A DNA stretch of 49,159 nt. It comes from Microvirga aerilata (GTDB taxonomy: Bacteria > Pseudomonadota > Alphaproteobacteria > Rhizobiales > Beijerinckiaceae). A model generated the notes under the pieces. It made no database searches. It was given only the letters and a program-made list of their open reading frames with translations, and was not told the origin of the DNA. Numbering within the stretch: the stretch's first letter is position 1; every line of letters starts with the position of its first letter. The stretch is taken from NCBI RefSeq assembly GCF_016743775.1, contig NZ_JAEQMY010000037.1, forward strand, positions 1-49,159. The letters run 5' to 3'. Made by a program: the position numbers and the translations under genes. Of the stretch, positions 1-7,689 are shown piece after piece.

Positions 1-255
1 CACCCGATCCAGACGCTTTGCCACCAGCCCTCCAAGTCGTCGCTGCCGCCAAGGAGGTCTCGCATCCAGACAGTTAGAGCAACAAGGTCAGTCTAAGCTC
101 ACTGAGCTGCTTCAGCGAAGATGCCACGAGCATAGAGCCTCCAGCATCAAGAACCGTGCGCTTGCGGCCTCTCTGATGGTGTCTGACTAGGCACACTCCG
201 ACACCGCCACACCACATCCGCCTACCGCTGACGCGGGCAGGGATGAGGCGACGCT

Positions 256-681
256 CTATCCCTGCCGTTTCATCCAGCCTTTCCTGACCCGTCCATTCGG
301 CCCGAACGCCTCTTCCGCTGCCCCGCAGACACGCGCCTCAGGCATGCGGGAGAGAAGACTGCCATAGAAGGACAGGCGTTCGTCAAAAAAGCGGGCGTGG
401 CGTCCACCCTCTTGCCAGTCAGCCGGATGAAGATTGAGCTGTGCAAATCGCGTGCGAGCCTCAGCCGGATCGATCTGCCAGGAGGGGCATTTGGTACCCA
501 GCATTCTGCCGGCCACAGAGTCGTCCAGGGCAGCTTGCTGCGGATCTTGTGTTTGAGCGCCGGCAGAGAAGGGCAGAAGAAGACCAAGGCCAAGGATGAA
601 CGCCGCACAGAGGCCTGGAGGCAAGACTGCCGGGCAGTCGTGCGGTGATATGAGATGAGGTTTGTGGCGGTTTGCCCGCAT
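256..681 (-). CDS. Secreted hypothetical protein
   Basis: 141-residue protein of unknown function. The chosen ATG at 681 follows a very strong ribosome site (GGAGAGGAGG, about 5 bases before the start); a longer frame to 765 has no such signal. Residues 15-40 form a typical Sec signal peptide: a hydrophobic stretch ending in FSAGAQ, with likely cleavage after AGA. The mature part is about 100 residues, polar, with two cysteines (TKCPSW and RVCGAA) that could form a disulfide. No family was recognised. It stands alone at the left edge of the TA region. A secreted small protein is the only supported call. Confidence 0.6.
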   Translation of the reverse strand: MRANRHKPHLISPHDCPAVLPPGLCAAFILGLGLLLPFSAGAQTQDPQQAALDDSVAGRMLGTKCPSWQIDPAEARTRFAQLNLHPADWQEGGRHARFFDERLSFYGSLLSRMPEARVCGAAEEAFGPNGRVRKGWMKRQG

Positions 682-965
682 ACCTGCCTCCTCTCCATAC
701 GGTTCAGTGTACCACGACCGTGCGGCTTCGGCAGAGAATACCCAAATCCTTGTCTGACCTCGCAACGAGTGCGTAGGATACTGGTCTAAATTTCTAGCAT
801 GCCCCGGGAGCCTTCTCCCACACTCTGAGTCAACGATTCAAAGCCACGTGAACTCGTTACTCAACCCCGGAGTCGTGGAGGAGTAGATCCGTAGGTGGAG
901 GCGAGTCGCTCCGCCCGCGCCAGTGGATAGCCACACAACACTCCGCCTTCCGCTGCCAGGGACGC

Positions 966-1115
966 TCATGCTAATTCCGGAACGCTCCGTGCGCGGAGCA
1001 GCCTCTCAACAAGGCGGTCTGCGGCTATGCTGCTGAGGCCCCATGCGATTGGTTTGCCCTGAACGTAGACCGTGTAGGTTCCGTCCTGAGTGGTTTTCTT
1101 GACGACCTGCATCAT
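966..1115 (-). CDS. Small protein, 49 aa
   Basis: Short frame starting MMQVVKKTTQDGTYTVYV and ending RLLRARSVPELA. It has two consecutive ATG codons and a GAGAGGGG ribosome site upstream. The composition looks coding: a beta-rich first half (TYTVYVQGKPIAWG) and a basic helix (AADRLVERLLRAR). The layout suggests a small domain that could bind a partner or nucleic acid, but no family was recognised. It is a stand-alone gene with no neighbour within 280 bases. Confidence 0.45.
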   Translation of the reverse strand: MMQVVKKTTQDGTYTVYVQGKPIAWGLSSIAADRLVERLLRARSVPELA

Positions 1116-1181
1116 GGGATACGCCCCTCTCCAGTGGAATAGGCCGCGCCTGGTCCCAATGATGAACCTAGACGCGGCCCT

Positions 1182-1335
1182 CGGCCCGTAGTTGCCCCTA
1201 CGGCAGGCGTTAACCTAAGCTTAACCTTGGCCGGAATGGGGCAGGTTCTCAGAAAAAACATTGGCCTGCCGTGTAACCAAAACGACGCTTGTATGTTGAT
1301 GCCGCTCCGGCCCGCATTTGCCCCTACGGCCAGGC
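1182..1335. repeat. Short direct repeat pair in a gene-free stretch
   Basis: Bases 1182-1208 and 1308-1335 share the pattern CGGCCCG-NA-NTTGCCCCTACGG. The first copy can fold (CCGTAG against CTACGG). The 420 bases between the small gene ending at 1115 and the VapC gene at 1538 hold no convincing gene; besides this pair they hold only the terminator-like hairpin just downstream. Confidence 0.35.
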
Positions 1336-1340
1336 ATTCG

Positions 1341-1370
1341 AAAGCGCCCCAAGTGGGCGCTTTTTCTTTG
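1341..1370 (+). terminator. Rho-independent terminator-like hairpin
   Basis: A perfect 9-bp stem (AAAGCGCCC / GGGCGCTTT) with a 5-base loop is followed by TTCTTTG, pointing along the + strand. No + strand gene lies just upstream, so it may end an unseen transcript or be left over from a lost gene. Confidence 0.5.
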
Positions 1371-1537
1371 TCGCGATGACTGCGTCAAAGCTCCAGAGCG
1401 CCCAACCGGCAGCAACCTCCGGCGCGAATTCCGCGACGAGCTTGCTGCTGTTCGTTCCGTTCCTGCGCCAGTTGCAGACGAGGCGCTCGGGCCCGAAGAG
1501 GTCCCGCTCATTCTGGATGTGCGAGCCGGTGAGGGCG

Positions 1538-1924
1538 TCAAATAAGGTGCACAGGACCTGGATAGCGAGCGACAACCGGATCAGATGTGAGAAGCAAAAT
1601 CCCTTCAACCATCGATTGGGCCACAAGGATCCGATCAAACGGATCCTTGTGAATGGGAGGAAGGGCCTCAACTTCCACCGCGTGTACACTCATGATCGGG
1701 AGTTCAGTATAGCCGTTGTCGAGAAGACCCCGCCGCAGAAGCCGCGGATCAACCCGGAAGTCCAGACGATCAAGTCCCCTTTTGATGGCGACCTCCCACA
1801 GACTTGCTGGACTGAACAGCAGGTCGTTCTGGAGGTCTTCAAGGAAGGGCCGTGCTGCGGTTGGAAGCCGATCAGGGTCTCCAGCCGCCCAGAGCAGCAG
1901 ATGAGTGTCCAGCAACACCTTCAT
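1538..1924 (-). CDS. vapC: VapC-type PIN-domain toxin
   Basis: 128-residue complete PIN domain, expected to be a magnesium-dependent RNase that cuts RNA when freed from its antitoxin. Acidic active-site positions are visible: D6 in LLDTHLLLW, E44 in SPASLWEVAIK, D94 in KDPFDRILVAQ and D114 in LTSDPVV. Length is normal for the family. The gene starts 6 bases after its partner antitoxin gene on the same strand, the usual antitoxin-first order. No damage is visible, so this is probably a working module. Confidence 0.88.
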   Translation of the reverse strand: MKVLLDTHLLLWAAGDPDRLPTAARPFLEDLQNDLLFSPASLWEVAIKRGLDRLDFRVDPRLLRRGLLDNGYTELPIMSVHAVEVEALPPIHKDPFDRILVAQSMVEGILLLTSDPVVARYPGPVHLI

Positions 1925-1930
1925 CAGGTC

Positions 1931-2173
1931 TCACCCCCTGAACAGGTGTTCTATTTCCGCGCTGCCGATCTGGTCAAAATCGTCCGGCACGGCGATTTGC
2001 CCGGCCAAGAAGCCAAGCCGCCGGCTTTGTCCCGCCGCTGGAGTGTCCAGCGCTGTTACCTTAACGAGCGGTTTGCCAGCCTTGGCGATTACAAACCCTT
2101 CCCCGCGAGCCGCCTTTTCGACGAGCCGAGACAAGTGTGTTTTGGCTTCATGGATGTTCACGATCTGCATCAT
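1931..2173 (-). CDS. Phd/YefM-type antitoxin for the adjacent VapC
   Basis: 80 residues beginning MMQIVNIHEAKTHLSRLVEKAARGE, the standard Phd/YefM opening, followed by FVIAKAGKPLVKVTAL. This N-terminal part binds DNA and dimerises, and the remaining 35 residues would wrap the toxin. The pair is normally autoregulated by antitoxin-toxin binding to the promoter just upstream of 2173. It is the first gene of a two-gene operon with the PIN toxin. Confidence 0.88.
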   Translation of the reverse strand: MMQIVNIHEAKTHLSRLVEKAARGEGFVIAKAGKPLVKVTALDTPAAGQSRRLGFLAGQIAVPDDFDQIGSAEIEHLFRG

Positions 2174-2544
2174 ATCTCCTTAAACTTAGTTCAGTTGACT
2201 TAGTCTTTAACCGCTGGACTTCAAGTTCGCCTGTGGCACCACGGCGTATCGGAACAGCCCCGGACGTCAATGATCGGGTGGACCTGACACCAAGGCAGCA
2301 AGCGGGGCAGCTGTTGAGGGGGAGGAGATTTCTCTCGACCAGGCGAGGCCCAACGCTCCAGTGGTGGGGATGATCGGTAGGCCTCCCGTGGTCGTCCCTG
2401 ACCTTGGTTTCTTCGGATCCGGCTAGGGTGATCGCTCAGCGTCACATGTCTGAGACATCAAGGCGGCCCGCTGAGCTGCACAGCACAGCAAAAGTCGTTC
2501 CCGTGGTCGTTCACCCTGAGCCGGCCCTTCATGGCAGCAAGGGC
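2174..2544. other. Gene-free stretch
   Basis: Several overlapping short frames run through these 370 bases on both strands, none with a ribosome site, family resemblance or consistent codon use. It lies between an intact TA pair and a decayed one and is best read as degenerate accessory DNA. Confidence 0.5.
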
Positions 2545-2962
2545 AGTGATATTCATATCCAGTGCCCTGCGGGGCGAGCCGCCGCAACGTGGCGGCACGA
2601 TCAAAACTCAAGATCGAGGTCCTTGGCGACCCGTCCCGTGCAGGCCAAGAGCTTTGCGCCGAAGTCGTCATGAAGGCGATCATCGCCGGGGCGTACCCGA
2701 TGGCGCCGCTGGGCTTCCGTCACGATGCTCGCGTCCATCTCCTCAAGGGTCTTCGCGGCTCCTTTGGGAGGCAAGGATCCATACACGTCCTCCGGCCGAG
2801 TCGGAGCAAACAGGGGCACTGCCTTCAGGAGCACGCCATCCGGTGTGTCTTCGACCACCAGACGGGTTCCGGCTGCCAGCTCCGCTGCTGCCGGATCGCC
2901 TTGGGGAGGATAACCTGACCTTTGGTGGACACCCGCGTTGTCAGCCGTTCGTTACCCGTCAT
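2545..2962 (-). pseudogene. Decayed AbrB-type antitoxin fused to the end of a PIN toxin
   Basis: From ATG 2962 the frame encodes an AbrB/SpoVT start (TNERLTTRVSTKGQVILPKAIR), the swapped-hairpin DNA-binding fold. Near 2870 the frame slips: the rest of the antitoxin (VVEDTPDGVLLKAV, then AAKTLEEMDASI) is open only in another frame. The antitoxin does not end normally. After EAQRRHR the sequence runs into DDFGAKLLA, which matches the C-terminal part of PIN toxins, and a further slip gives SFDRAATLRRLAP, the usual PIN tail. The most likely history is deletion of the toxin's first two thirds, plus at least two frameshifts. Confidence 0.6.
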
Positions 2963-3035
2963 CTGAAGGCTCCCGCGAGCGAGTAAAACAAAGGTAAGAT
3001 AAAGCTCGTGTGAAATGGTGCAAGCCTGCGGCTCA

Positions 3036-3205
3036 CTAAGGCCGGTCGAGCAGTTGCTCCGTCAGGAAGGCTGCCACCTGCTCCTGCGGCCTGAACACGA
3101 CGGCACGTTTGAGTGACGTCATCCGTCTGAAAGCGGCGCTTCGTGCTTTGGATCCGCTTGGCCCTGATGGAGTCCGCGTCGCGGGCCCCGGCTCATCTGT
3201 CTGGA
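3036..3205. repeat. Direct repeat A, copy 1 (left of the MntA-HepT pair)
   Basis: Bases 3088-3205 match 4393-4520 with scattered substitutions (GCGGCCTGAACACGA, GGCACGTTTGAG, TTTGGATCCGCTTGG and CATCTGTCTG are shared). On the minus strand both copies can be read as the end of a coding region containing SLKRA(V/F)VFRP; copy 1 continues to a TAG at 3036-3038. The two copies flank the nucleotidyltransferase-HEPN module. Confidence 0.6.
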
Positions 3206-3521
3206 CCTATCGGGGGCTTCCAAGAGCGTGCTTTGATCCGACGGCCATAGCTCTCGCAACACGGGTGTCCAGTGTGACCGACCGGGGCCGCTGCCTGACG
3301 GTCGAGGCGTCCATCCGGTGAATTGGTGTTCAAGCGGCCTGACTGGCGCCATTAGCGGCGCTGAATGCCGTGGACGCTCCAGGCTGCGTTCGCATCTGGC
3401 CTTGCGCGCCTGACAGACATTAGTCCGCACTTCGGTCCCAAATGCCACCAGGCGTCGGCGATTGGGCCTCGTGGAGTGATGGTGCTGGCTTCCCGCTTGC
3501 CTCTTGATGCGATAGGGTTGA
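3206..3521. other. Gene-free stretch before the MntA-HepT pair
   Basis: About 315 bases with no supported gene. Short frames on both strands lack ribosome sites and family resemblance. It presumably holds the promoter of the downstream TA pair, but no clear -35/-10 pair was found. Confidence 0.4.
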
Positions 3522-3860
3522 ATGAGAATGGAATCCCGCATGAACAGGATGGACTCACTGACAGCGAAGAGACGTGAGACGCGGTACGAGCTTGCGTCCG
3601 CAGCCGTTGCTCGGATCCTGCAGGACGCGGGCAACGCGGGGATCGACATAACTTTGGTTGGCTCCCTGGCGAAAGGCGACTTCCGCTCACATTCAGATAT
3701 CGACCTTCTCGTTCGTGGTCCGGTGACCCCCAAGCGGCGTCTTCTGGCCGAAAGGCTGGTGGCCGACGCCACGCGCGGGTCCAAGATCCCTTACGATCTT
3801 ATCTTTGAGGACGACCTGACCGAAGATCGCCTTCAGGAGATCCTGCATGACGTCGTTTAG
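3522..3860 (+). CDS. mntA: MntA-like nucleotidyltransferase antitoxin
   Basis: 112-residue minimal nucleotidyltransferase. The family motif is clear: GSLAKGDFRSHSDIDLLV supplies the GS and DxD metal-binding residues. In characterised MntA-HepT (type VII) systems, MntA transfers AMP to a tyrosine of the HepT RNase and so silences it. The start at 3522 has an AGGG four bases upstream; in-frame ATGs at 3540 and 3549 are alternatives. It overlaps the partner gene by 14 bases, implying translational coupling, and the pair is flanked by direct repeat A. Confidence 0.82.
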   Translation: MRMESRMNRMDSLTAKRRETRYELASAAVARILQDAGNAGIDITLVGSLAKGDFRSHSDIDLLVRGPVTPKRRLLAERLVADATRGSKIPYDLIFEDDLTEDRLQEILHDVV

Positions 3861-4365
3861 CCTGCCGGTCTTTGCGAGGCTTTCTCCGAAGATCGCGCGA
3901 GCTGAGCGCGAGTTGGCACAGATGCGGCAATATTACGAGAGCCATTCGGTTGAGGTGGCAGACGGAGATTGGGGAGCCATGTCGGCAGTCTCGTCGGGCA
4001 TCCACAACGTCTACAACGGGATCGAGGACGTTCTCCTGAGTGTTGCGAGAGATGTCGATGACGCCGTCCCAACGGGGGCTTCGGCCCATCAGGATGTCCT
4101 CGACCAAATGGCGGCGGACGTTGCCGGAATACGTCCGGCGCTGCTCGACCGCGGCCTCTATGAGGCTCTTACAGAACTCAAGGGATTTCGCCATCTCGTG
4201 CGCCACCGATACGGCTTCGACCTGAAGCCCGACAAGGTCATCGAAAACCTTAAGCTTCTCCAGAACGTCTTTCCCGCGTTTATCGCCGCAGTGACCGACT
4301 TGGAGAGGACGATGAGGGACGGCGACGATCATGATAGCGCCGTGTCTGGCGGACCGGAACGCTAG
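3847..4365 (+). CDS. hepT: HepT-like HEPN-domain RNase toxin
   Basis: 172-residue all-helical protein. Near residue 115 it carries FRHLVRHRYGFDL, the Rx4HxY motif of HepT-type HEPN toxins: R and H form the RNase site and the Y is the residue MntA adenylylates. It is somewhat longer than a typical 140-residue HepT, with a polar tail (DGDDHDSAVSGGPER). Its overlap with the nucleotidyltransferase gene supports the TA assignment. No damage is visible. Confidence 0.8.
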   Translation: MTSFSLPVFARLSPKIARAERELAQMRQYYESHSVEVADGDWGAMSAVSSGIHNVYNGIEDVLLSVARDVDDAVPTGASAHQDVLDQMAADVAGIRPALLDRGLYEALTELKGFRHLVRHRYGFDLKPDKVIENLKLLQNVFPAFIAAVTDLERTMRDGDDHDSAVSGGPER

Positions 4366-4392
4366 CGCTAGGCTGGTGGCAGTTGCCACTAA

Positions 4393-4520
4393 GTGCGGCC
4401 TGAACACGAAGGCACGTTTGAGGGACCTCCAGCCGTTTGAGGGCGACGCTTCGTGTCTTTGGATCCGCTTGGTTCTGGCGAGGTCGGCGTCGAGAGTGCC
4501 GGGTTCATCTGTCTGAACCC
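4393..4520. repeat. Direct repeat A, copy 2 (right of the MntA-HepT pair)
   Basis: Second copy of the segment at 3088-3205. It begins GCGGCCTGAACACGA, keeps GGCACGTTTGAG and TTTGGATCCGCTTGG, and diverges by point changes and small indels. It begins 28 bases after the HepT stop codon. On the minus strand it follows the orphan antitoxin at 4530-4838, where that gene's toxin would be expected. Confidence 0.6.
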
Positions 4521-4529
4521 GAATCCAGT

Positions 4530-4838
4530 TTAGGCGAATGGAACAATCTTGCGACCTGAGGTGATCTCACGGGTTAGGTCGAGATTGGCTCCCACGAGGG
4601 GGGATACTCGCAACGCAGCCAGGATGCCTCCCTGTTCCAGCGGTTCGCCTATGAGACTGCAGCGGGGTTCGGCTCGAAGCCGTGCCGCCTCGCCGTCGTT
4701 GCGAGCCAGACGTTGGGCGATCTGGCGAATGACATTCCGGTCTGAAGCAAACCCCAGCACCTCGAAGCGAGTCAGGCGCTGTTGGCAGCGACGCTGCGAA
4801 TATTTCTGCATGGTTTGCTTTCGGGTAGAATTGGCCAT
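4530..4838 (-). CDS. Orphan VapB-like antitoxin, 102 aa
   Basis: Begins MANSTRKQTMQKYSQRR and has the layout of an alphaproteobacterial antitoxin group that pairs with PIN toxins: a basic N terminus, a short helical core (DRNVIRQIAQRLARND), then ILAALRVSPLVGANLDLTRE and SGRK near the end. A GGAG lies 10 bases before ATG 4838. No toxin follows; the downstream DNA is direct repeat A, so the toxin appears lost. Family assignment is by pattern memory only. Confidence 0.5.
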   Translation of the reverse strand: MANSTRKQTMQKYSQRRCQQRLTRFEVLGFASDRNVIRQIAQRLARNDGEAARLRAEPRCSLIGEPLEQGGILAALRVSPLVGANLDLTREITSGRKIVPFA

Positions 4839-4892
4839 CTCTGATCTCCGCCGTGTTGCTTGAAACATACCCTGATCCCGGCGGGGCGAGCC

Positions 4893-4920
4893 TTGACAGG
4901 GCTGCTTAACGATACATCGT
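4893..4920 (+). promoter_or_regulatory. Promoter with inverted repeat before a small gene
   Basis: TTGACA at 4893-4898 and an inverted repeat ACGAT-AC-ATCGT at 4909-4920, 26 bases before the GTG start at 4946. The dyad would overlap the -10 region, as an autoregulatory operator would. The -10 itself is weak. Confidence 0.4.
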
Positions 4921-4945
4921 AAACAGTCTTTTACGGGGAGTCGTT

Positions 4946-5170
4946 GTGACCAGAGTATCAGGGGCGAGGGCCCGCCAAGCAAGAACTCAGAGCAACCGAT
5001 CTGTGCCTCGGTCTGAGCCAGCAACCGTGGCCTACCTCGGCATGCAGGCGTGCTTGATCCCGGCTGACCCGGAGTGCGAGCGTGAGGTTGCCCGTCTCCT
5101 CGTCCGTTACAACTGCGTGCGTCAGGACTGGGGCCGTCTGACCCAGGAGACGCCTCAGATGCTCGGCTGA
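4946..5170 (+). CDS. Small protein, paralogue of the one at 10518
   Basis: 74 residues from a GTG preceded by GGGGAG. The last 50 residues (ATVAYLGMQACLIPADPE, VARLLVRY, QDWGRLTQ, ending MLG) align without gaps with the protein at 10518-10799 (ATVASLGVQARLVPIDPA, LASLIARC, REWERLVRQ, HLLG). Both genes are preceded by similar CTTTTACG-GGAG leaders and a TTGACA promoter. Function unknown. Here it lies divergent from the orphan antitoxin; the paralogue precedes an HNH endonuclease gene. Confidence 0.5.
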   Translation: MTRVSGARARQARTQSNRSVPRSEPATVAYLGMQACLIPADPECEREVARLLVRYNCVRQDWGRLTQETPQMLG

Positions 5171-5334
5171 CACCGGCCCGGGTGTGCTGGAGCAAAACTG
5201 GAACACGCTCCAGACCAGGCTGCACAGGTGGAAGATGCTAGGGTCTGTGGCGAGGGCGTAACAGCACAGAGGGGTTGTCACCGCGACACGATGGTAGATA
5301 TTATGCCTGTTATATATGGCAAAGGATCAGAGTT

Positions 5335-5790
5335 ATGGCCGTGACAGCCCGATCAGCGAAGGCGCCTGGCACACGCGGTTCTCGGCGCAAAGCCGCTCGC
5401 AGTGCGACTGCGGGACCGGTTCTCGGGGACGACAGGTTCCAGCTTCGGTCCCTCTATGATGCCCATGGTCGTTTGGCTCCCGAGCGAGTGGCTCAGGCTT
5501 TGCGCATGTCCAAGAGCCAGTTGGCGGAGACCATCGGCGTCAATCGAGAGGCTCTCTACAAGCCTGAGCGGGCGCAGGCGCCCAAAACGCAGACGCGCGT
5601 TCGCGAGATGGTCGAGATTGTGGAGCGGGTGAAAGACTGGGCCGGCGGCCAGGATCAGGCCATGGCCTGGTATCGGGCGCAGCCGATCCCGGCTTTCGGC
5701 GGTCGAACGGCTGAGGCTCTCGTGAAGGACGGCAAAGCCGGAGCCCTGCGGGACTACCTTGATCATCTCGCTATGGGCGGCTTTGCTTGA
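5335..5790 (+). CDS. Xre/MbcA-type antitoxin of a RES toxin
   Basis: 151 residues starting MAVTARSAKAPGT after an AAAGGA site; the in-frame codon at 5275 is less likely. The protein has a basic disordered N terminus, a helix-turn-helix (RVAQALRMSKSQLAETIGVNREALYK) and the C-terminal toxin-binding domain of the RES-Xre group (AWYRAQPIPAFGGRTAEALVKDGK, DYLDHLAMGGFA). It overlaps the toxin gene by 4 bases (TTGA). It should repress its own promoter and block the toxin's active site. Confidence 0.85.
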   Translation: MAVTARSAKAPGTRGSRRKAARSATAGPVLGDDRFQLRSLYDAHGRLAPERVAQALRMSKSQLAETIGVNREALYKPERAQAPKTQTRVREMVEIVERVKDWAGGQDQAMAWYRAQPIPAFGGRTAEALVKDGKAGALRDYLDHLAMGGFA

Positions 5791-6305
5791 GGTTCCAGGG
5801 CGTGTGCTACCGGGCGCATGATCCCCGGTGGTCGTTTACGCCCACATCTGGGGCCGGCGCCGCAATCCATGGCGGACGGTTCAACCCCAAAGGGGTCGAG
5901 GCCTTGTATTTGGCTCTGACGCTGGAGGGCGCCTTTCTGGAGATCAACCAAGGCTTTTTGCTCAAATTCACGCCCTGCACCCTGTGCAGCTACGATGTCG
6001 ATTGTGATGATCTGGCGGACTTGCGAACCCCAGAGGGGCGTTACTTGCACACCGTTGATTTCGCTGACACGGCTTGCGCCTGGTTTGGCCTCGCGGCCGC
6101 CGGCATCATACCACCCTCGTGGCAGATGGCGCGGCGTCTTATGGACGAAGGCTTCGCCGGCGCCCTCGTGCCGTCGTTTGCTGTCGGCGCCAGGGCAGAC
6201 TGGGCCAACCTCGTCCTGTGGGACTGGGGCGATACGCTGCCTCACCGTGTCACTGTGTATGATCCCAACCACCAGCTTCCGCACAATCAGCGCTCTTGGG
6301 TCTAG
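5787..6305 (+). CDS. RES-domain NAD+-consuming toxin
   Basis: 172-residue RES protein; characterised members kill by destroying NAD+. The family residues are present: R in CYRAHDPRWSF, E in LYLALTLEGAFLEI and S in GALVPSFAVGARADWANLVLW. The start is a TTG overlapping the antitoxin stop, so its translation is probably coupled to and weaker than that of the antitoxin. Length is normal and no damage is visible. Confidence 0.85.
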   Translation: MRFQGVCYRAHDPRWSFTPTSGAGAAIHGGRFNPKGVEALYLALTLEGAFLEINQGFLLKFTPCTLCSYDVDCDDLADLRTPEGRYLHTVDFADTACAWFGLAAAGIIPPSWQMARRLMDEGFAGALVPSFAVGARADWANLVLWDWGDTLPHRVTVYDPNHQLPHNQRSWV

Positions 6306-6443
6306 AGGCCGCGGAATGAGTTGAGCCATGGCTATTGATGGGCCCAGTGGCAGCGCTGAGCGGTTGTGCCACCGGAGCGGTGTTTGCCTCATCGAGATCG
6401 CGCACGCCAGGCTTGGCGTCTCTGACCTTTTCCGGTTCTCCGA

Positions 6444-6809
6444 CTAAGCCGCATCAATCGCCCGCGCCACGGCCTTGGGGTCCGTTTCGATCACCTTTAG
6501 GTAGGCGAGGGCCACCGTGTTCGGCATGAACCGGCCCTGCTCCCAATCCTTCAGGCGAGCGAGATTGATCTGAAACCGTTCTGCGAACTTGGCCTGGCTC
6601 AGCCCCGTGCGCTCACGAGCCCGGCGCACGGCACGGGCGGCCGCGGCGCGCGCCAGTTCCGCATCGGAGGCGGGCGGGTTGTCGTGGTCCTCGCGCGCAT
6701 TACGCTCGATCTCCTCCTCCGTCATCGCTTCGAGGCGCGCGCGCTGTGCCGGGGTAAGACGAGGTGGGTTGGACCGGAGATCCTCAAGGGTCTTGCGGAT
6801 GATAGCCAT
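6444..6809 (-). CDS. Xre-family antitoxin partner of BrnT
   Basis: 121 residues from ATG 6809 (MAIIRKTLEDLRSNPPRL). The C-terminal half is a helix-turn-helix of the type found in BrnA/HigA-like antitoxins (RERTGLSQAKFAERFQINLARLKDWEQGR). The long acidic first half (ARLEAMTEEEIERNAREDHD) probably binds the toxin. It overlaps the upstream BrnT gene by 26 bases. The toxin-first order matches BrnTA operons. Confidence 0.78.
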   Translation of the reverse strand: MAIIRKTLEDLRSNPPRLTPAQRARLEAMTEEEIERNAREDHDNPPASDAELARAAAARAVRRARERTGLSQAKFAERFQINLARLKDWEQGRFMPNTVALAYLKVIETDPKAVARAIDAA

Positions 6810-7059
6810 AGCTCGTGATCTCCTTGGCATTGGATCGGCGCGCTGAGATGAGGCGGCAGACGGAGCCGCGCCGGGTATAGACCACCCTGTAGAGCGTGCC
6901 GCCGATGAGCCCAATAGCCTTGCGGCGTTCCTCGCCGTCGGCTGCGCGGGCGGTGTCGGGATGGAGCCGATTGCCGTCCAAGAATACAGCTGCCGCATAA
7001 TCAAAGTGGACACGGTGCTTAGCTTCATTGGCGGAAGCCTTGGCACCGTCCCGTGTCAA
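6784..7059 (-). CDS. brnT: BrnT-family RNase toxin, possibly frameshifted at its start
   Basis: 91 residues matching the BrnT pattern: NEAKHRVHFDYAAAVFLDGNRL, EERRKAIGLIGGTLYRVVYT and ISARRSNAKEI. BrnT is a RelE-fold mRNA-cleaving toxin. The only in-frame start is a TTG at 7059. The usual opening FxWDxAK can be restored (EFDTDGAKASANEAKH) if one G is removed from the GGG near 7053, so the N terminus may carry a 1-base insertion. If so, the protein made from TTG lacks its first strand and may be weak. Confidence 0.75.
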   Translation of the reverse strand: MTRDGAKASANEAKHRVHFDYAAAVFLDGNRLHPDTARAADGEERRKAIGLIGGTLYRVVYTRRGSVCRLISARRSNAKEITSYGYHPQDP

Positions 7060-7088
7060 ATTCGGCTGGCGTATTCACATGATAATCG

Positions 7089-7103
7089 TACGGGTATCCC
7101 GTA
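7089..7103. promoter_or_regulatory. Inverted repeat upstream of brnT
   Basis: TACGGG-TAT-CCCGTA lies about 30 bases before the toxin start, between brnT and the truncated vapC. Its position and symmetry fit an operator for the BrnT-antitoxin complex. Confidence 0.4.
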
Positions 7104-7151
7104 TAGTGTTAATGGGTATGCGAGAGTCAATGGATCTGCCGTAGAAGGAAG

Positions 7152-7346
7152 CTACTCTAAGCCCGTTCTGTGCGAGCTAGTTTCAATGCCGCCGCAGCCC
7201 AAGCACAGCCTGGCGCCGGTTTCCCAGACGGCGACAGGCGAGCGCAACCGTCGCGGGTCAGCCGCAAGCCGATCCACAAGCCTGTCGGCCTCCGCCTCTC
7301 TGGCGATGACATCGATGAGAGCCGACGCATCCGCAAGGATGGTCAC
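7152..7346 (-). pseudogene. VapC toxin truncated after about 50 residues
   Basis: The first 50 residues (ILADASALIDVIAREAEADRLVDRL, then RLRSPVAVWETGARL) are a clear PIN-domain start with its first Asp and Glu. After about position 7200 the similarity stops and a short unrelated tail (LGCGGIETSSHRTGLE) leads to a stop. The intact paralogue at 14739-15140 shows what is missing: about 80 residues with the remaining acidic active-site positions. The antitoxin gene upstream is whole. Confidence 0.72.
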
Positions 7347-7582
7347 AGGCCGTCCGAAAGGTCGTCGAAGAAGTCCTTATCGGTGGTTTTGCTTGTTGGG
7401 GGCGGGAGGGGATGGGCAGCCCGCAGCGCTTGCACTCGGGCTCGGAGCGGGACGGCCGATTGAACTCTGTCCAGCTCGGCCTGAACAGCGAGGCGCACAA
7501 CGTCTTGCTTGGTCAGATCGGGAAGCTTAGCAGGTTGGGTAACGAGATCAGCTGTCGCATCATCCTTGATGGTGAGGGGCAT
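7343..7582 (-). CDS. vapB: VapB antitoxin of the truncated VapC
   Basis: 79 residues, MPLTIKDDATADLVTQPAKL, then LTKQDVVRLAVQAELDR and a toxin-wrapping end (HPLPPPTSKTTDKDFFDDLSDGL). It is nearly the same protein as the one at 15140-15379, so the two vapBC loci are paralogous. Here the substitution PAKLPDLTKQ, where the paralogue has LAKLRGLTKQ, may disturb the fold. It overlaps the broken toxin gene by 4 bases. Without a toxin it could still regulate, or act against the paralogue. Confidence 0.82.
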   Translation of the reverse strand: MPLTIKDDATADLVTQPAKLPDLTKQDVVRLAVQAELDRVQSAVPLRARVQALRAAHPLPPPTSKTTDKDFFDDLSDGL

Positions 7583-7599
7583 CGCGGTCTCGCGCTGAG

Positions 7600-7610
7600 T
7601 ATTCGAATAT
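7600..7610. promoter_or_regulatory. vapB operator-like palindrome
   Basis: The palindrome TATTCGAATA lies 18 bases before the vapB start. The same core, ATATTCGAATAT, lies at the matching place before the paralogous vapB at 15379. Confidence 0.45.
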
Positions 7611-7689
7611 CCACCGATAAAGATCCAAATATGCTTGCGACGCAAGTGCAGCCGTAGCTGCCGTTCCGTCGTCTCCAGGATGCCGGAAA

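Noticed and set aside
1289..2203. 304-residue frame on the plus strand
   Set aside because: Runs antisense through the VapC and Phd genes, has no ribosome site and no family resemblance.
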